Assembly: GCA_903897925.1 (NCBI GenBank)
Contig: CAIUDG010000038.1
Span: 1-46,985, forward strand
Reading direction: 5' to 3'
Source of the DNA: an uncultured beta proteobacterium
Lineage (GTDB): Bacteria; Pseudomonadota; Gammaproteobacteria; Burkholderiales; Burkholderiaceae_C
DNA: 46,985 nucleotides
Under the pieces are notes generated by a model. The model did no database searches and was not told the DNA's origin. It saw only the letters and a program-made list of their open reading frames with translations. A program made the translations under genes and the position numbers. Positions 35,608-45,099 of this stretch are shown in pieces (within the stretch, counting starts at the first letter, position 1; each line of letters opens with the position of its first letter).

Positions 35608-36432
35608 TTAAATTCCAGTCTTGTGCCACTGACAACAACGTGCCAGTTGCATTGCCAGCACGGCCTCGGAGATCTGGCCCTGGTGGCTGTAGGCCAGGCG
35701 TCCGCCCGGTGCGTAAATCAGTGTCATCGGCAGGGCGCTGGAGTCCAGGGCCTTCCCTAGCTGGCTGTCTTCGTCGACCAGTACCCGCTGCAACTGGAAC
35801 GGAACCAGGCGCAGATAGCGTTGCACCACACCCAGCGACTCGCCCTGGTTGACAAAGACAAATTGGACTTCCGGATGCAGGCCCTGGGCCCGTGCCAATG
35901 CCGGCATTTCGCGTTGGCAGGGCGGGCACCAGGTGGCCCACAGATTGACGACCATCGCGCGGCCATCGGTCGGCGCTACCAAGGACAAGGCCTGGCCATT
36001 GAGATCGCTCAGCCGAACGCTGGGCGGCGCTGCGCCGTTGGGCTGCCCGTTGAGTCCGGCCGCCAGCACGCCACTCCAGGCGCTGAAGCCGACCAGCAGG
36101 CCCCAGAACAGCGGCCGCAGCAGGCCCGGGTGTTGTCGCACGCGCCAGCCGGCCAGCAGCAGCGCGGCAGCCAGCGCCGACCAGGGCTCGAGGCCGCCGT
36201 CACGGATGTCGAACACCGACCACGGGCTGTCCTGGTAAGCCGACCACCAGAGGCCGACAAACACCGCTCTGCCGGTAGGCACGGCGACCAGCACCATGTC
36301 GAACAGGACATCGGCAATGCCGGTACCGCGCTTGCGCCCGACCAGCCAGCCGGTGCCCATGGCGAGCAAGGCGCAGCCCAGCGCCAGCAGGTGCGCCGTT
36401 TGCAAAGCCAGGGGGCCGAGGTGGAGGTTCAT
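35608..36432 (-). CDS. TlpA-type thioredoxin with N-terminal LGT-like membrane part
   Basis: The ATG at 36432 (MNLHLGPLA) gives 274 residues; the longer open frame upstream overlaps other genes in the wrong frame. The first 125 residues contain about four hydrophobic segments with a pattern like prolipoprotein diacylglyceryl transferase (GRAVFVGLWWSAYQDSPWSV, then FDIRDGG). Residues 135-274 are a TlpA/ResA-type thioredoxin domain facing the periplasm, with active site WATWCPPC (Cys169, Cys172) and a later cis-Pro (ALPMTLIY). It should reduce disulfides outside the cytoplasm, for instance in cytochrome c maturation. Electron supply through the membrane part is speculative. No strong ribosome site is seen. 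Confidence 0.88.
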   Translation of the reverse strand: MNLHLGPLALQTAHLLALGCALLAMGTGWLVGRKRGTGIADVLFDMVLVAVPTGRAVFVGLWWSAYQDSPWSVFDIRDGGLEPWSALAAALLLAGWRVRQHPGLLRPLFWGLLVGFSAWSGVLAAGLNGQPNGAAPPSVRLSDLNGQALSLVAPTDGRAMVVNLWATWCPPCQREMPALARAQGLHPEVQFVFVNQGESLGVVQRYLRLVPFQLQRVLVDEDSQLGKALDSSALPMTLIYAPGGRLAYSHQGQISEAVLAMQLARCCQWHKTGI

Positions 36433-36470
36433 GCGCGGTTGGAGCAGTGGATCGCGCAGGGCGCCGGGGC

Positions 36471-36665
36471 TCAGCAGCTTTTGCAGCCGGAGCTTGCCGC
36501 GCTCTGGTAATGGGCCAGCATGCGCTTGACCAGTTGCAGTGGCAGGTTGCGGATGGCCTGCGGTAGAAAGCCCTGGGTCTTCATGGAAAACCGGGCAGCC
36601 CGGCGCGTCCATGGCCGCAGCCAGGCGGTGGCTTGCAGAAATTCCTGTTGCTGTTGACTGTTCAT
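36471..36665 (-). CDS. Small basic protein ending in a CxxC motif
   Basis: This 64-residue frame has an AGGGGA ribosome site upstream of its ATG and sits neatly between the MFS gene (27 bases) and the TlpA-like gene (38 bases) on the same strand, so it is likely real. It starts MNSQQQQEFLQATAWLRPWT, has a basic amphipathic middle (RRAARFSMKTQGFLPQAIRN) and ends SSGCKSC. The terminal CxxC could bind metal or exchange thiols with the neighbouring thioredoxin-like protein. No signal peptide. I know no family for it. Confidence 0.68.
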   Translation of the reverse strand: MNSQQQQEFLQATAWLRPWTRRAARFSMKTQGFLPQAIRNLPLQLVKRMLAHYQSAASSGCKSC

Positions 36666-36692
36666 GCGGCGTCCCCTGGTGAACTGTGGATG

Positions 36693-37859
36693 TTAGCGCG
36701 TTGCCGACTGGTGCCGATACAGCCACCACAGGCTGGCCGACATCAGCAGCACCGGCAGCAGGGATCCGATGTTGAGCCAGTCCCAGCCCTGGGTTGTTAC
36801 CAGGGCGCCGGAGGCAAACGAGGTGCAGGCCATGGTGGCAAACACCGCAAAGTTGATACTGGCCTGGGCCCGGTCTTTTTCTTCTGGCGTATAGGCCTGC
36901 AGCGACAGCGTGGTGCTGCCGGTAAACAGGAAATTCCAGCCGACACCGAGCAGCGTCAGGGCGATTTCGAACTGGGCCGGTTCCTGGCCGCTCAATGCCA
37001 CGGCAATGCAGGCCAGATTGAGCGCAGCGCCCAGGCCCATGATGGGCAGCACGCCAAAGCGTTTGATCAGGTTGCCAGTGAAAAAGCCCGGCGCAAACAT
37101 GCCAATCACGTGCCATTCCAGCACCCAGGCGGTGTCGGCAAAGGGCAGGCCGCAGGTTTGCATTGCCAGGGGTGTGGCCGCCATCAGCAGGTTCATCACG
37201 CCATAGCTCAGTGCGGCGATCAGCAGGGCAATCAGGAATACTGGCTGGCGCAGCAGCGTTGGCACCGAGCGGCCGGCGGGCGCGCCGGCCTGGCGCGCGG
37301 CGGGTGGCGTGAAGCGGATCAGCGAAATGAGCAGCAGCGACAGCCCGGCCACCAGCATCAGCGCGACGTAAGCGCCGGCAAAGTCGGTCGCCAGCAGGTG
37401 CCGGGTGCGCAAGGCCAGATTCGGGCCAACCACGGCGCCCATCAGGCCGCCGGCCAGCACCAGCGAAACCGCCTTGTCGCGGTAGTCGGCGGTGCACAGT
37501 TCGACGGCGGCAAAGCGGTAGAGCTGGGCATTGGCGCTGTAATAGCCGGCGATCACGGTGGCCGCCACCAGCAGCCAGAAAGAATTGTCCAGTACCGCCC
37601 AGAGTCCGAGTCCGGCCGACAACAGGGCCACCAGCAGGCCGAGCTGGAACGAGCGCTGGCGGCCCCAGCGTGCTTGGGTGCTCGCCACCAGGCCGGTGCT
37701 CAGGGCGCCGCCGACCACATAACCGACCACCGGCAGCGTGGCCATCCAGGCCAGCGGTGCCAGGCTCAGGCCAACCAGTCCATTGATAGCGATGAAGGTG
37801 ACGTTATTGGTCAGGAACAGGCCCTGCGCCAGGGCAAGCAGCCAAAGATTGCGGTTCAT
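36693..37859 (-). CDS. Major facilitator superfamily transporter
   Basis: This 388-residue inner-membrane protein has about twelve hydrophobic helices. The ATG at 37859 (MNRNLWLLALAQGLFLTNN) is chosen as the first Met followed by a proper transmembrane helix; upstream frame is not hydrophobic. A loop after helix 2 (STGLVASTQARWGRQRSFQLG) resembles the MFS signature region. It resembles drug-exporter-type members of the DHA group, but substrate is unknown. It starts 88 bases after the cbbA stop with no terminator visible, so it may be read with the cbb operon. The genes after it (small CxxC protein, TlpA, rhodanese) follow in the same direction. Confidence 0.9.
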   Translation of the reverse strand: MNRNLWLLALAQGLFLTNNVTFIAINGLVGLSLAPLAWMATLPVVGYVVGGALSTGLVASTQARWGRQRSFQLGLLVALLSAGLGLWAVLDNSFWLLVAATVIAGYYSANAQLYRFAAVELCTADYRDKAVSLVLAGGLMGAVVGPNLALRTRHLLATDFAGAYVALMLVAGLSLLLISLIRFTPPAARQAGAPAGRSVPTLLRQPVFLIALLIAALSYGVMNLLMAATPLAMQTCGLPFADTAWVLEWHVIGMFAPGFFTGNLIKRFGVLPIMGLGAALNLACIAVALSGQEPAQFEIALTLLGVGWNFLFTGSTTLSLQAYTPEEKDRAQASINFAVFATMACTSFASGALVTTQGWDWLNIGSLLPVLLMSASLWWLYRHQSATR

Positions 37860-37947
37860 GGGTACTTTCGTGGCGGCGCGTGCCGTCGCCAGTTCGGATC
37901 GAAGGATGCCGACTGTACCCGGATTGCCGCCCCGCGTCGCATGCCGC

Positions 37948-38982
37948 TCAATAGCGCTGTGCCATTTGCTCCAGGCTGATGGGCCGGATGCGGCTGGCCA
38001 TGCCGGCGCAGCCAAAGGCCTCAAAGCGCGCTGTGCAGATGCCGGACGCGGCTTGTTTTGCCGCCATCAAGGCCTTGCGCGGATCAAATTCGCGTGGCTG
38101 CTCGGCCAGTAGCTGGCGCATGGCGCCGCTCATGGCGAGCCGGATGTCGGTATCAATATTTACCTTGCGCACGCCGCTGCGGATGCCGCGCTGAATTTCT
38201 TCTACCGGCACACCATAGGTCTCGCGCATGTCGCCGCCGTACTGGCGGATGATGGCCAGCCATTCCTGCGGCACGCTGCTGGAGCCGTGCATGACCAGGT
38301 GGGTGTTGGGAATCTGGGCATGGATGTCGGCGATGCGATCGATTGCCAGGATGTCGCCGGTGGGCTTGCGCGTGAATTTGTAGGCGCCATGGCTGGTGCC
38401 AATGGCAATCGCCAGCGCGTCGACGCCGGTTTGCTGGACAAAGTCGCGCGCCTGCAGCGGGTCGGTCAGCAGCAGATCATGGCCCAGCTGGCCCGCGGCG
38501 CCTATGCCGTCCTCTTCGCCTGCCTCGCCGGTTTCCAGGCTGCCCAGGCAGCCCAGTTCGCCTTCCACCGAGACCCCGACGGCGTGGGCCATTTCGCACA
38601 CGCGTTGGGTCACTTGCACGTTGTATGCGTAGCTGGCCGGGGTCTTGCCGTCAGCGTGCAGCGAGCCATCCATCATCACGCTGCTGAAGCCCGAGCGGAT
38701 GGACTGCAGGCAGACCGCCGGTGTGGTGCCATGGTCCTGGTGCAGTACCACCGGGATCTGCGGATGGGTTTCCACTGCGGCCAGCACCAGATGGCGCAAA
38801 TAGGCTTCGCCGGCATATTTGCGGGCGCCGGCCGAGGCCTGCAGAATGACCGGGCTGTCGCTGGCCTGGGCCGCCTCCATGATGGCCTGTACCTGTTCCA
38901 GGTTGTTGACGTTGAAGGCGGGCACGCCGTAGGAAAACTCGGCGGCGTGGTCGAGCAGCTGGCGCAAGGATATGAATGCCAT
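37948..38982 (-). CDS. cbbA: Class II fructose-bisphosphate aldolase, Calvin-cycle type
   Basis: This 344-residue zinc-dependent aldolase joins dihydroxyacetone phosphate with glyceraldehyde 3-phosphate or erythrose 4-phosphate to give fructose or sedoheptulose bisphosphate. The ATG at 38982 has GGAG upstream and gives the family start [15 protein letters not shown]. Zinc and active-site residues appear in VVLHQDHG (His81, Asp83, His84), [14 protein letters not shown] and LVMHGSSS. The length of about 345 residues matches the CbbA subtype rather than the longer FbaA. It is the last enzyme gene of cbbYFPTA, 92 bases after cbbT. Confidence 0.97.
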   Translation of the reverse strand: MAFISLRQLLDHAAEFSYGVPAFNVNNLEQVQAIMEAAQASDSPVILQASAGARKYAGEAYLRHLVLAAVETHPQIPVVLHQDHGTTPAVCLQSIRSGFSSVMMDGSLHADGKTPASYAYNVQVTQRVCEMAHAVGVSVEGELGCLGSLETGEAGEEDGIGAAGQLGHDLLLTDPLQARDFVQQTGVDALAIAIGTSHGAYKFTRKPTGDILAIDRIADIHAQIPNTHLVMHGSSSVPQEWLAIIRQYGGDMRETYGVPVEEIQRGIRSGVRKVNIDTDIRLAMSGAMRQLLAEQPREFDPRKALMAAKQAASGICTARFEAFGCAGMASRIRPISLEQMAQRY

Positions 38983-39074
38983 GGGGTCTCCGTGGATAGC
39001 GATCGTGAATAGAAATACCGAATTGGCAAGGGACTGGGGCGCTGGCATGGCGCGGCGGCGCCGCGGCGCCGGCG

Positions 39075-41129
39075 TCAGGGTGCAGCACGTTGCAGCAGGG
39101 TGCGTGCGTCGGCCACCAGGCGTTCTGCCGTGATCTGAAAGTGTGCATACAGCTGCGCCGCCGGTGCCGATTCGCCGAAGCCCGGCATGCCGATCACCAG
39201 GCCACTGCGGCCCACATACTTGCGCCAGAAATCGGGCTGTGCCGCTTCGATGGCGATGGCCGGCAGATGCGGCGCCAGCACCGCGTCCTGGTAGGCCGCC
39301 GGCTGTCGGTCAAAGCGGTTGGTGCAGGGCATGGACACCACGCGGCTGGCAATGCCTTCGGCCGCCAGCAGGCGCTGCGCCTGCATAGCAATTTCAAGTT
39401 CCGAGCCGGTGCCGATCAATACCAGGCGCGCATCCGCCATGTCGGATAGCACATAGCCACCCTGGCCGATCGCTGTGACCAGGTGCGCAGCGCTCAGGCG
39501 CGGCAGGTTCTGGCGCGACAGGCAGAGCGCGCTGGGGCCATCCTGGCGCTGCACGGCGCAGGCCCAGGCGACCGCCGTTTCCAGTGCGTCGGCCGGGCGC
39601 CAGACATCCAGGCCGGGGATGATGCGCAGGCTGGGAATGTGCTCGACGCTCTGGTGCGTCGGACCGTCTTCGCCGAGTCCGATGCTGTCATGGGTGAAAA
39701 CATGGATGACGCGGATTTTCATCAGCGCGGCCATGCGGATGGCATTGCGGCTGTAGTCGCTAAAAGTCAGGAACGTACCGCCGTAAGGGAGGTAGCCGCC
39801 ATGCAGGGCAATGCCATTCATGATCGCCGCCATGCCGAATTCCCGCACGCCGTAGCTCATGTGATTGCCCCAGCGGAACTGCCCCTCGCTGTCAACGCCG
39901 GCCTTGACACACTGCTGGAAGTTGGTGAGGTTGGAGCTGGTCAGATCGGCACTGCCGCCAAACAGTTCCGGCAACAGCGGCGCCAGTGCGTCGAGCGCGT
40001 TCTGGCTGCATTTGCGGGTGGCCAGGGCCTGCGGTTGATCGGCCATGTGCTGCAACACGGCCGGCAGTTGTTGCGCCAGTGCCGCGGGCAGGTCGCCGGC
40101 CATGCGGCGTTCCAATGCCGCAGCGGCGTCCGGGAAGACGGCGCGGTAGGCCTGCAGCCGTGTTTGCCATTCCTGTTCGGCTTGCTGACCGCGGGTGCGG
40201 GCATTCCAGGCGGCGGCGATGGGCGCTGGAATGACAAACGGTGCTTCGTGCCAGTCCAGCGCCGTGCGGGTCGCCGCTACTTCCGCAGCACCGAGGGCGG
40301 CGCCATGGACGTCGTGTCCGCCGGCCTTGTTCGGTGCGCCTTTGCCAATTACCGTCTTGCAGCAGATCAGGGTTGGTTTGCCATCGGCTTGCAGGGCCTG
40401 CGCGCGGGCCTGGCGCAGTGCCTGGTGAATCGCCTGTGGGTCGTGGCCGTCGACATCGGCAATCACATGCCAGCCATAGGCGGCAAAGCGCTGCGGCGTG
40501 TTGTCGGTGAACCAGCCTTGCACCTTGCCGTCGATGGAGATGCCGTTGTCGTCGTAGCAGGCGATCAGCTTGGACAGCTTCCAGGTGCCGGCCAGCGAAC
40601 AGGCCTCATGGCTGATGCCTTCCATCAGACAGCCGTCACCCATGAAGACGTAGGTGAAGTGATCGACCACAGTGTGTTGCGTGCCTTCGTGGTGGCGGTT
40701 GAATTCGGCCGCCAGCAGTTTTTCCGCCAGTGCCATGCCTACCGCATTGGCCAGGCCCTGGCCGAGCGGGCCGGTGGTGGTTTCGACGCCGGGGGTGACG
40801 CCGTATTCCGGGTGCCCTGCTGTCTTGCTGTGCAGCTGGCGAAAGTTTTTCAGTTCGCTCATGGGCAGGTCGTAGCCGCTCAAATGCAGCAGCGCATACA
40901 AGAGCATCGAGCCGTGGCCGTTGGACAGGACAAAGCGGTCGCGGTTCGGCCAGTGCGGGTTGGCCGGGTTGTGGCGCAGATGCCGGTTCCACAACACTTC
41001 GGCGATGTCCGCCATGCCCATAGGCGCGCCGGGATGGCCGGAACGGGCTTGCTCGACGGCGTCAACGGCCAGCATGCGCAGCGCATTGGCCATGCGGGCG
41101 ACAGTGTTCACTGGTGCGGGGTTTTTCAT
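39075..41129 (-). CDS. cbbT: Transketolase
   Basis: This 684-residue thiamine diphosphate enzyme moves two-carbon units among sugar phosphates to make xylulose and ribose 5-phosphates for ribulose-1,5-bisphosphate regeneration. The start ([20 protein letters not shown]) is one base after the prk stop, with GGGAG upstream. Cofactor motifs include [18 protein letters not shown], the ThDP/metal motif [15 protein letters not shown] with N following, and the central-domain segment around [20 protein letters not shown]. Full length. Within the cbb operon it lies between prk and cbbA. Confidence 0.97.
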   Translation of the reverse strand: MKNPAPVNTVARMANALRMLAVDAVEQARSGHPGAPMGMADIAEVLWNRHLRHNPANPHWPNRDRFVLSNGHGSMLLYALLHLSGYDLPMSELKNFRQLHSKTAGHPEYGVTPGVETTTGPLGQGLANAVGMALAEKLLAAEFNRHHEGTQHTVVDHFTYVFMGDGCLMEGISHEACSLAGTWKLSKLIACYDDNGISIDGKVQGWFTDNTPQRFAAYGWHVIADVDGHDPQAIHQALRQARAQALQADGKPTLICCKTVIGKGAPNKAGGHDVHGAALGAAEVAATRTALDWHEAPFVIPAPIAAAWNARTRGQQAEQEWQTRLQAYRAVFPDAAAALERRMAGDLPAALAQQLPAVLQHMADQPQALATRKCSQNALDALAPLLPELFGGSADLTSSNLTNFQQCVKAGVDSEGQFRWGNHMSYGVREFGMAAIMNGIALHGGYLPYGGTFLTFSDYSRNAIRMAALMKIRVIHVFTHDSIGLGEDGPTHQSVEHIPSLRIIPGLDVWRPADALETAVAWACAVQRQDGPSALCLSRQNLPRLSAAHLVTAIGQGGYVLSDMADARLVLIGTGSELEIAMQAQRLLAAEGIASRVVSMPCTNRFDRQPAAYQDAVLAPHLPAIAIEAAQPDFWRKYVGRSGLVIGMPGFGESAPAAQLYAHFQITAERLVADARTLLQRAAP

Positions 41130-41130
41130 A

Positions 41131-42015
41131 TCAGCGGGCTCCCAGCGCACGTTGACGGCGCTCCACCATGCGCCAGACAAAGGGTGTGAAGATCAGCTGC
41201 ATCGCCAGTTCCATCTTGCCGCCGGGCACCACCACGGTGTTGGCGCGGCTCATGAAACTGTCGCCAATCATGTTCAGCAAATACTGGAAGTCGATGCCCT
41301 TGGGGTTGGCAAAGCGGATCACCACCATGCTTTCGTCGGCACTGGGAATGTCGCGGGCGACAAACGGGTTGGATGTGTCGACCATCGGCACGCGCTGAAA
41401 ATTCACGTGGGTGTGGGTGAACTGCGGGCAGATGTAGTTCACATAGTCGGGCATGCGGCGCAGGATGGTGTCGGTGACGGCCTCGGTGCTGTAGCCGCGC
41501 TGGTGCTTGTCACGCCAGAGTTTCTGAATCCATTCCAGGTTGATCACCGGCACCACGCCGATCAGCAGGTCCGGGTGGCGCGCGATATTGTGTTCGGGCG
41601 TGACCACCGCGCCGTGCAGGCCTTCGTAAAACATCATGTCGGTGTCGGGCGCCAATTCTTCCCAGGGCGTGAAGGTGCCGGGGGGCTGTTGGTAGGGCGC
41701 GGCTTCTTCGGCGTTGTGCAGGTACTTGCGGGCGCGGCCGGTGCCGCTTTCGGCGTAGGACTGGAACAGTGCCTCGAGTTCGCCGAACAGATTGTTGTCC
41801 GGACCGAAATGGCTGAAGTTCATGTTGCCGGATTGTTCCGCTTCGGCCTGGCGTGCTTTCATTTCCTGGCGGTCATAGCGGTGAAAGCTGTCGCCCTCGA
41901 TCAGGGCGGCGCGGATATTTTCGCGGCGGAAAATATTCGCGAAAGTCCGGGTCACGGTGGAAGTGCCGGCGCCGGACGAGCCGGTGATGGCAATGATAGG
42001 GTGGCGTTCTGACAT
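41131..42015 (-). CDS. cbbP: Phosphoribulokinase
   Basis: This 294-residue kinase phosphorylates ribulose 5-phosphate to the RuBisCO substrate ribulose-1,5-bisphosphate. The start at 42015 has GAGGAG upstream. The P-loop (GSSGAGTST, residues 12-20) and the acceptor-side segment [11 protein letters not shown] are present, as is FYEGLHGAV. Length and sequence match the bacterial class I octameric form regulated allosterically (NADH/AMP in known members) rather than the plant form with redox cysteines. The gene lies 40 bases after cbbF and one base before cbbT. Confidence 0.97.
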   Translation of the reverse strand: MSERHPIIAITGSSGAGTSTVTRTFANIFRRENIRAALIEGDSFHRYDRQEMKARQAEAEQSGNMNFSHFGPDNNLFGELEALFQSYAESGTGRARKYLHNAEEAAPYQQPPGTFTPWEELAPDTDMMFYEGLHGAVVTPEHNIARHPDLLIGVVPVINLEWIQKLWRDKHQRGYSTEAVTDTILRRMPDYVNYICPQFTHTHVNFQRVPMVDTSNPFVARDIPSADESMVVIRFANPKGIDFQYLLNMIGDSFMSRANTVVVPGGKMELAMQLIFTPFVWRMVERRQRALGAR

Positions 42016-42055
42016 GGATGCTCCTCTTTTTTTTGTGGATCGGGTGGCGCCAGGC

Positions 42056-43153
42056 TCAGTCGCGGAACAGGCTGCGTTTGGCGAACAGCGGGTTGTCGAG
42101 TTCGACACTGACTGGCGGCTCGGCGTGGTAGCGCTCAATCCGTTCGACTTCATTCTTGGAGCCGAACACCAGGCCGATGCGCTGGTGCAGTGCGCTTGGC
42201 GGCACCTGCAGCATGTGGCGTTCGCCAGTGGAGGCGCGGCCACCGGCTTGCTCCATGATGAAGCCGATGGGATTGGCTTCGTAGAGCAGGCGCAGCCGGC
42301 CCGGCTTGCTGGCGTCTTTGCTGTCGCGCGGGTACAAAAATACGCCGCCACGCATCAGAATGCGGTGCGCTTCGGCGACCATGCTGGCAATCCAGCGCAT
42401 ATTGAAGTCTTTGCCGCGCACGCCGGTTTTGCCGGCCAGGCATTCGTCCACATAGCGCTTTACCGGGGCTTCCCAGAAGCGGCTGTTGGAGGCGTTGATG
42501 GCGAATTCCTGGGTGTCGTGCGGGACCTGGATGTTGCGGTGGGTCAGCATGAATTCGCCCAGGTTCGGGTCCAGCGTGAAGCCGGCCACGCCATTGCCAA
42601 CGCTGAGCACCAGCATGGTGGTCGGCCCGTACAGCGCATAGCCGGCGGCGACCTGGGTGCTGCCGGCTTGCAGGAAGTCGGCCTCCTGCACATCACGGCC
42701 GCTGTCGATGGCGTCTTGTGGCGCACGCAAAATGCTGAAAATGCTGCCAACCGATACGTTCACATCAATATTGCTGGAGCCGTCCAGCGGGTCAAACACC
42801 AGCAGGTATTTGCCGCGTGGCTGCGGCGCCGGAATCTGGTAGGGCTGCTCCATCTCTTCCGACGCCATGCCGGCCAGGTGGCCGCCCCATTCATTAAGGC
42901 GGGTGAAATAGGCGTTGCTCAGCACGTCGAGCTTTTTCTGTGTCTCGCCTTGCACGTTGACGCTGCCGCCGAGTTCGGTTTCGTGGTTGCCCAGTACGCC
43001 GCCGAGTTCGCCAAACGCCACCGCGCGGGCAATCGCCTTGCAGGCCAGCGCCACGTCGAGCACCAGGGCGTTGAAGTCACCGCTGGCGTCGGGATAGCGG
43101 CGGCGTTCCTCGATCAGGTATTGGGTCAGGGTATAGCGTTGGGTGAAGGGCAT
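42056..43153 (-). CDS. cbbF: Fructose-1,6-bisphosphatase class I
   Basis: This 365-residue phosphatase hydrolyses fructose 1,6-bisphosphate, and in many autotrophs sedoheptulose bisphosphate too. Metal and phosphate site motifs are [20 protein letters not shown] and the later [18 protein letters not shown]. The start ([16 protein letters not shown]) is standard for the family. It is the second gene of the minus-strand cbb operon, 47 bases after cbbY and 40 before prk. Both Calvin-cycle bisphosphatase reactions are probably covered by this one enzyme, as no separate SBPase is seen. Confidence 0.97.
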   Translation of the reverse strand: MPFTQRYTLTQYLIEERRRYPDASGDFNALVLDVALACKAIARAVAFGELGGVLGNHETELGGSVNVQGETQKKLDVLSNAYFTRLNEWGGHLAGMASEEMEQPYQIPAPQPRGKYLLVFDPLDGSSNIDVNVSVGSIFSILRAPQDAIDSGRDVQEADFLQAGSTQVAAGYALYGPTTMLVLSVGNGVAGFTLDPNLGEFMLTHRNIQVPHDTQEFAINASNSRFWEAPVKRYVDECLAGKTGVRGKDFNMRWIASMVAEAHRILMRGGVFLYPRDSKDASKPGRLRLLYEANPIGFIMEQAGGRASTGERHMLQVPPSALHQRIGLVFGSKNEVERIERYHAEPPVSVELDNPLFAKRSLFRD

Positions 43154-43200
43154 GGGAGGGTCTCCGGATCGTTATCGTTATGGGGGAGGCAGGCAGCGGG

Positions 43201-43938
43201 TCAGCCGGCTGCGGCTGGTGCGCACGCCTGCGCTTGGCGGTGCCATTCGCGCAAATGGGCCAGGCCGATGCCGGCCAGGCTTGGCAGGCAGCGCAGCGCA
43301 CGGGAAAAATCATGTGCTGCGGTATAGCCTGTAGGTGTCACGATGGTGGCCAGGCCGGCGCCCAGCGCGGCCTGCAGTCCGTTGGCGGAATCTTCAAACG
43401 CCAGACAGGCGCTGGCGGGCAGCTGCAGCCGTTCCAGGGTCTGCCGATAGACCTGCGGATGGGGTTTTTTGCGTGCCGCGGTCGAGGCGTCTTCCACCAG
43501 CTGAAAGTGGTGGCGCCAGTCCGGGCCGATGGCGCTGCGCAGTAACACGCCGATATTGGCCGGGGAGGTGGTGGTGGCAATTGCCAGCCGCAAGCCCGCG
43601 GCGCTGGCAGCTTCAATCAGCGACAGAACGCCAGGGCGCAACTGGACAGCACCGTCTTGCACCATGCGCTCGTAGGCCGCAAGTTTCAATGCGTGCATGC
43701 GCTCCACACTGTCCTGCAATGCCGATCCATCCAGCGCCACCAGGTCCGGTTGGCGCTGGCGCCAGTAATGCAGGATGCGTTCCTTGCCGCCAGATATGTT
43801 CAGCAGTTGGGTATAGCTGGCGCTGTCCCAGTGCCAGTCACGCCCGACTTCGGCAAATGCCGCGTTGAAGGCCTGGCGGTGCAGCTCTTCGGTATCGGCC
43901 AGGGTACCGTCAACGTCGAATATCAGGGCGCGTAGCAT
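43201..43938 (-). CDS. cbbY: HAD-family sugar bisphosphate phosphatase CbbY
   Basis: This 245-residue HAD hydrolase starts MLRALIFDVDGTLADTEE, with nucleophile Asp8 and acid/base Asp10. The Thr in ATTTSPAN, Lys in RKKPHPQVY and the acidic pair in FEDSANG complete the HAD site. The TEELHRQAFNAAF cap segment marks CbbY, which in studied members removes xylulose-1,5-bisphosphate, an inhibitor made by RuBisCO misfire. An upstream open frame is ignored because the family begins at this Met. First gene of the cbb operon; it diverges from cbbR across 151 bases. Confidence 0.95.
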   Translation of the reverse strand: MLRALIFDVDGTLADTEELHRQAFNAAFAEVGRDWHWDSASYTQLLNISGGKERILHYWRQRQPDLVALDGSALQDSVERMHALKLAAYERMVQDGAVQLRPGVLSLIEAASAAGLRLAIATTTSPANIGVLLRSAIGPDWRHHFQLVEDASTAARKKPHPQVYRQTLERLQLPASACLAFEDSANGLQAALGAGLATIVTPTGYTAAHDFSRALRCLPSLAGIGLAHLREWHRQAQACAPAAAG

Positions 43939-44037
43939 GCTTGGGGGCTTTCTTGGCGACATAAATAGCGGAGCAAATAGCGCTGCAAATAGTGTTGCAA
44001 AGGGCGCTGTCTGGAGGCCAATGTAGTCAGATAAAAG

Positions 44038-44054
44038 CATAAACTCCAATCAAA
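44038..44054 (-). promoter_or_regulatory. Candidate CbbR-binding motif upstream of cbbYFPTA
   Basis: Read toward cbbY, this 17-base site is TTTGATTGGAGTTTATG and shares T-N-TGATTG-N3-TTTAT with the site before cbbM. It lies in the divergent gap between cbbR and cbbY, about 100 bases before cbbY. Assignment to CbbR is inferred. Confidence 0.55.
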
Positions 44055-44089
44055 TAAATTTTTCAACACATCAGGTTTGGCTGATCTTC

Positions 44090-45001
44090 ATGAAGAACTA
44101 CACACTCAAACAGATTCAGACTTTTCTGGAGGTCGCGCGCGAGGGCTCGGTGTCGCGCGCTGCCGAGCACCTATTCGTTACGCAGCCGGCGGTGTCCATG
44201 CAGCTGCGCCAGCTGGAGGAAGCTTGCGGGGTTGACCTGATTGAAGCCAGCGGGCGCAACATCAAGCTCACCGATGCCGGCATCTCGTTTCAGGAGCACG
44301 CCATCGCCGCCATGGCGCACCTGAAAAATCTGGAAGCGGTGATGGCCGAGCATGTGGGCGTGCACAGAGGCCGCATCAATCTGGCGGTGGTCAGCACCGC
44401 CAAATACTTCATTCCAATGCTGCTGGTGCGCTTTGGCAAGCTTTATCCGGGCGTGGATATCTCGCTCAGCATCGAGAACCGCGAAAAAGTGCTCAGCATG
44501 CTGGCACGCAATGAGGCGGACCTGGTGGTGATGGGGCGCGCACCGAAGACGCTGGAGTGCGAGGCGACCGCGTTTGCCACCAATCCGCTGTCCATCGTTG
44601 CGGCACCGGGCCATCCGCTGAGCCGGCGTCGGCACCTGCCGTTTCGCGAACTGGCCGACTGCCGCTTCGTGGTGCGCGAGAAAGGCTCCGGCACGCGATC
44701 GGCCATGGAGCGGCTGTTTGCGCAGAACGACCTGCCGCTGAATATTGCCATGGAGATGCCGAGCAACGAGACCATCAAGCAGGCGGTAATGGCGGGCATG
44801 GGCCTGAGCTTTTTGTCGCTGCGCACGGTGCGCCACGAACTCGCCAGCGGCCACATTGCCCTGCTGGACGTATCGGGCATGCCCCTGGTGGGCAACTGGT
44901 TTGTCACCCACTTGCAGCAAAAGCGGCTGGCGCCAGCGGCCCAGGCCTTCAAGAATTTTCTGATTGAGCAGGGCGGGCCACTGATAGACTCCTGGGCATA
45001 A
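44090..45001 (+). CDS. cbbR: LysR-type transcriptional regulator CbbR
   Basis: This 303-residue LysR regulator has an N-terminal winged helix-turn-helix (MKNYTLKQIQTFLEVAREGS, then VSRAAEHLFVTQPAVSMQLRQLEEA) and a C-terminal effector domain (about 90-300) with INLAVVSTAKYFIPMLL, the typical CbbR opening. CbbR activates cbb operons and senses metabolites such as ribulose bisphosphate, PEP or NADPH in known cases. Its place between the divergent cbbY operon and cbbM on the same strand supports the assignment. A weak ribosome site precedes the ATG. It probably controls both flanking transcription units through the matching motifs at 44038 and 45033. Confidence 0.95.
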   Translation: MKNYTLKQIQTFLEVAREGSVSRAAEHLFVTQPAVSMQLRQLEEACGVDLIEASGRNIKLTDAGISFQEHAIAAMAHLKNLEAVMAEHVGVHRGRINLAVVSTAKYFIPMLLVRFGKLYPGVDISLSIENREKVLSMLARNEADLVVMGRAPKTLECEATAFATNPLSIVAAPGHPLSRRRHLPFRELADCRFVVREKGSGTRSAMERLFAQNDLPLNIAMEMPSNETIKQAVMAGMGLSFLSLRTVRHELASGHIALLDVSGMPLVGNWFVTHLQQKRLAPAAQAFKNFLIEQGGPLIDSWA

Positions 45002-45032
45002 ATCAGTTTTTTGTTATGTGTTGACGAATAAA

Positions 45033-45049
45033 TGTGATTGTTATTTATC
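45033..45049 (+). promoter_or_regulatory. Candidate CbbR-binding motif upstream of cbbM
   Basis: TGTGATTGTTATTTATC shares T-N-TGATTG-N3-TTTAT with the site before cbbY. It sits within a larger inverted repeat at 45028-45048 (ATAAAT-N9-ATTTAT), the dyad form expected for a LysR regulator, and overlaps the predicted -35 element. Confidence 0.6.
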
Positions 45050-45067
45050 GTTGCGCCTCTTTATATT
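45038..45067 (+). promoter_or_regulatory. Predicted sigma-70-type promoter of cbbM
   Basis: TTGTTA (45038-45043) and TATATT (45062-45067) are spaced by 18 bases, and the cbbM start with its AAAGGAGAT ribosome site lies 33 bases further on. Prediction by eye only. Confidence 0.5.
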
Positions 45068-45099
45068 CGCTCCCACCCAGCGACTAAAGGAGATCAACG

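Noticed and set aside
36433..37497. Upstream extension of the TlpA frame to 629 residues
   Set aside because: It overlaps the MFS gene and the small CxxC gene in another frame, and the text is Arg/Pro/Ala-rich; the protein proper starts at 36432.
37860..37947. Possible terminator between cbbA and the MFS gene
   Set aside because: No stem followed by a T-run was found, so a transcription stop cannot be supported.
39483..41189. 568-residue open frame on the plus strand
   Set aside because: Antisense to transketolase, with no domain logic or ribosome site.
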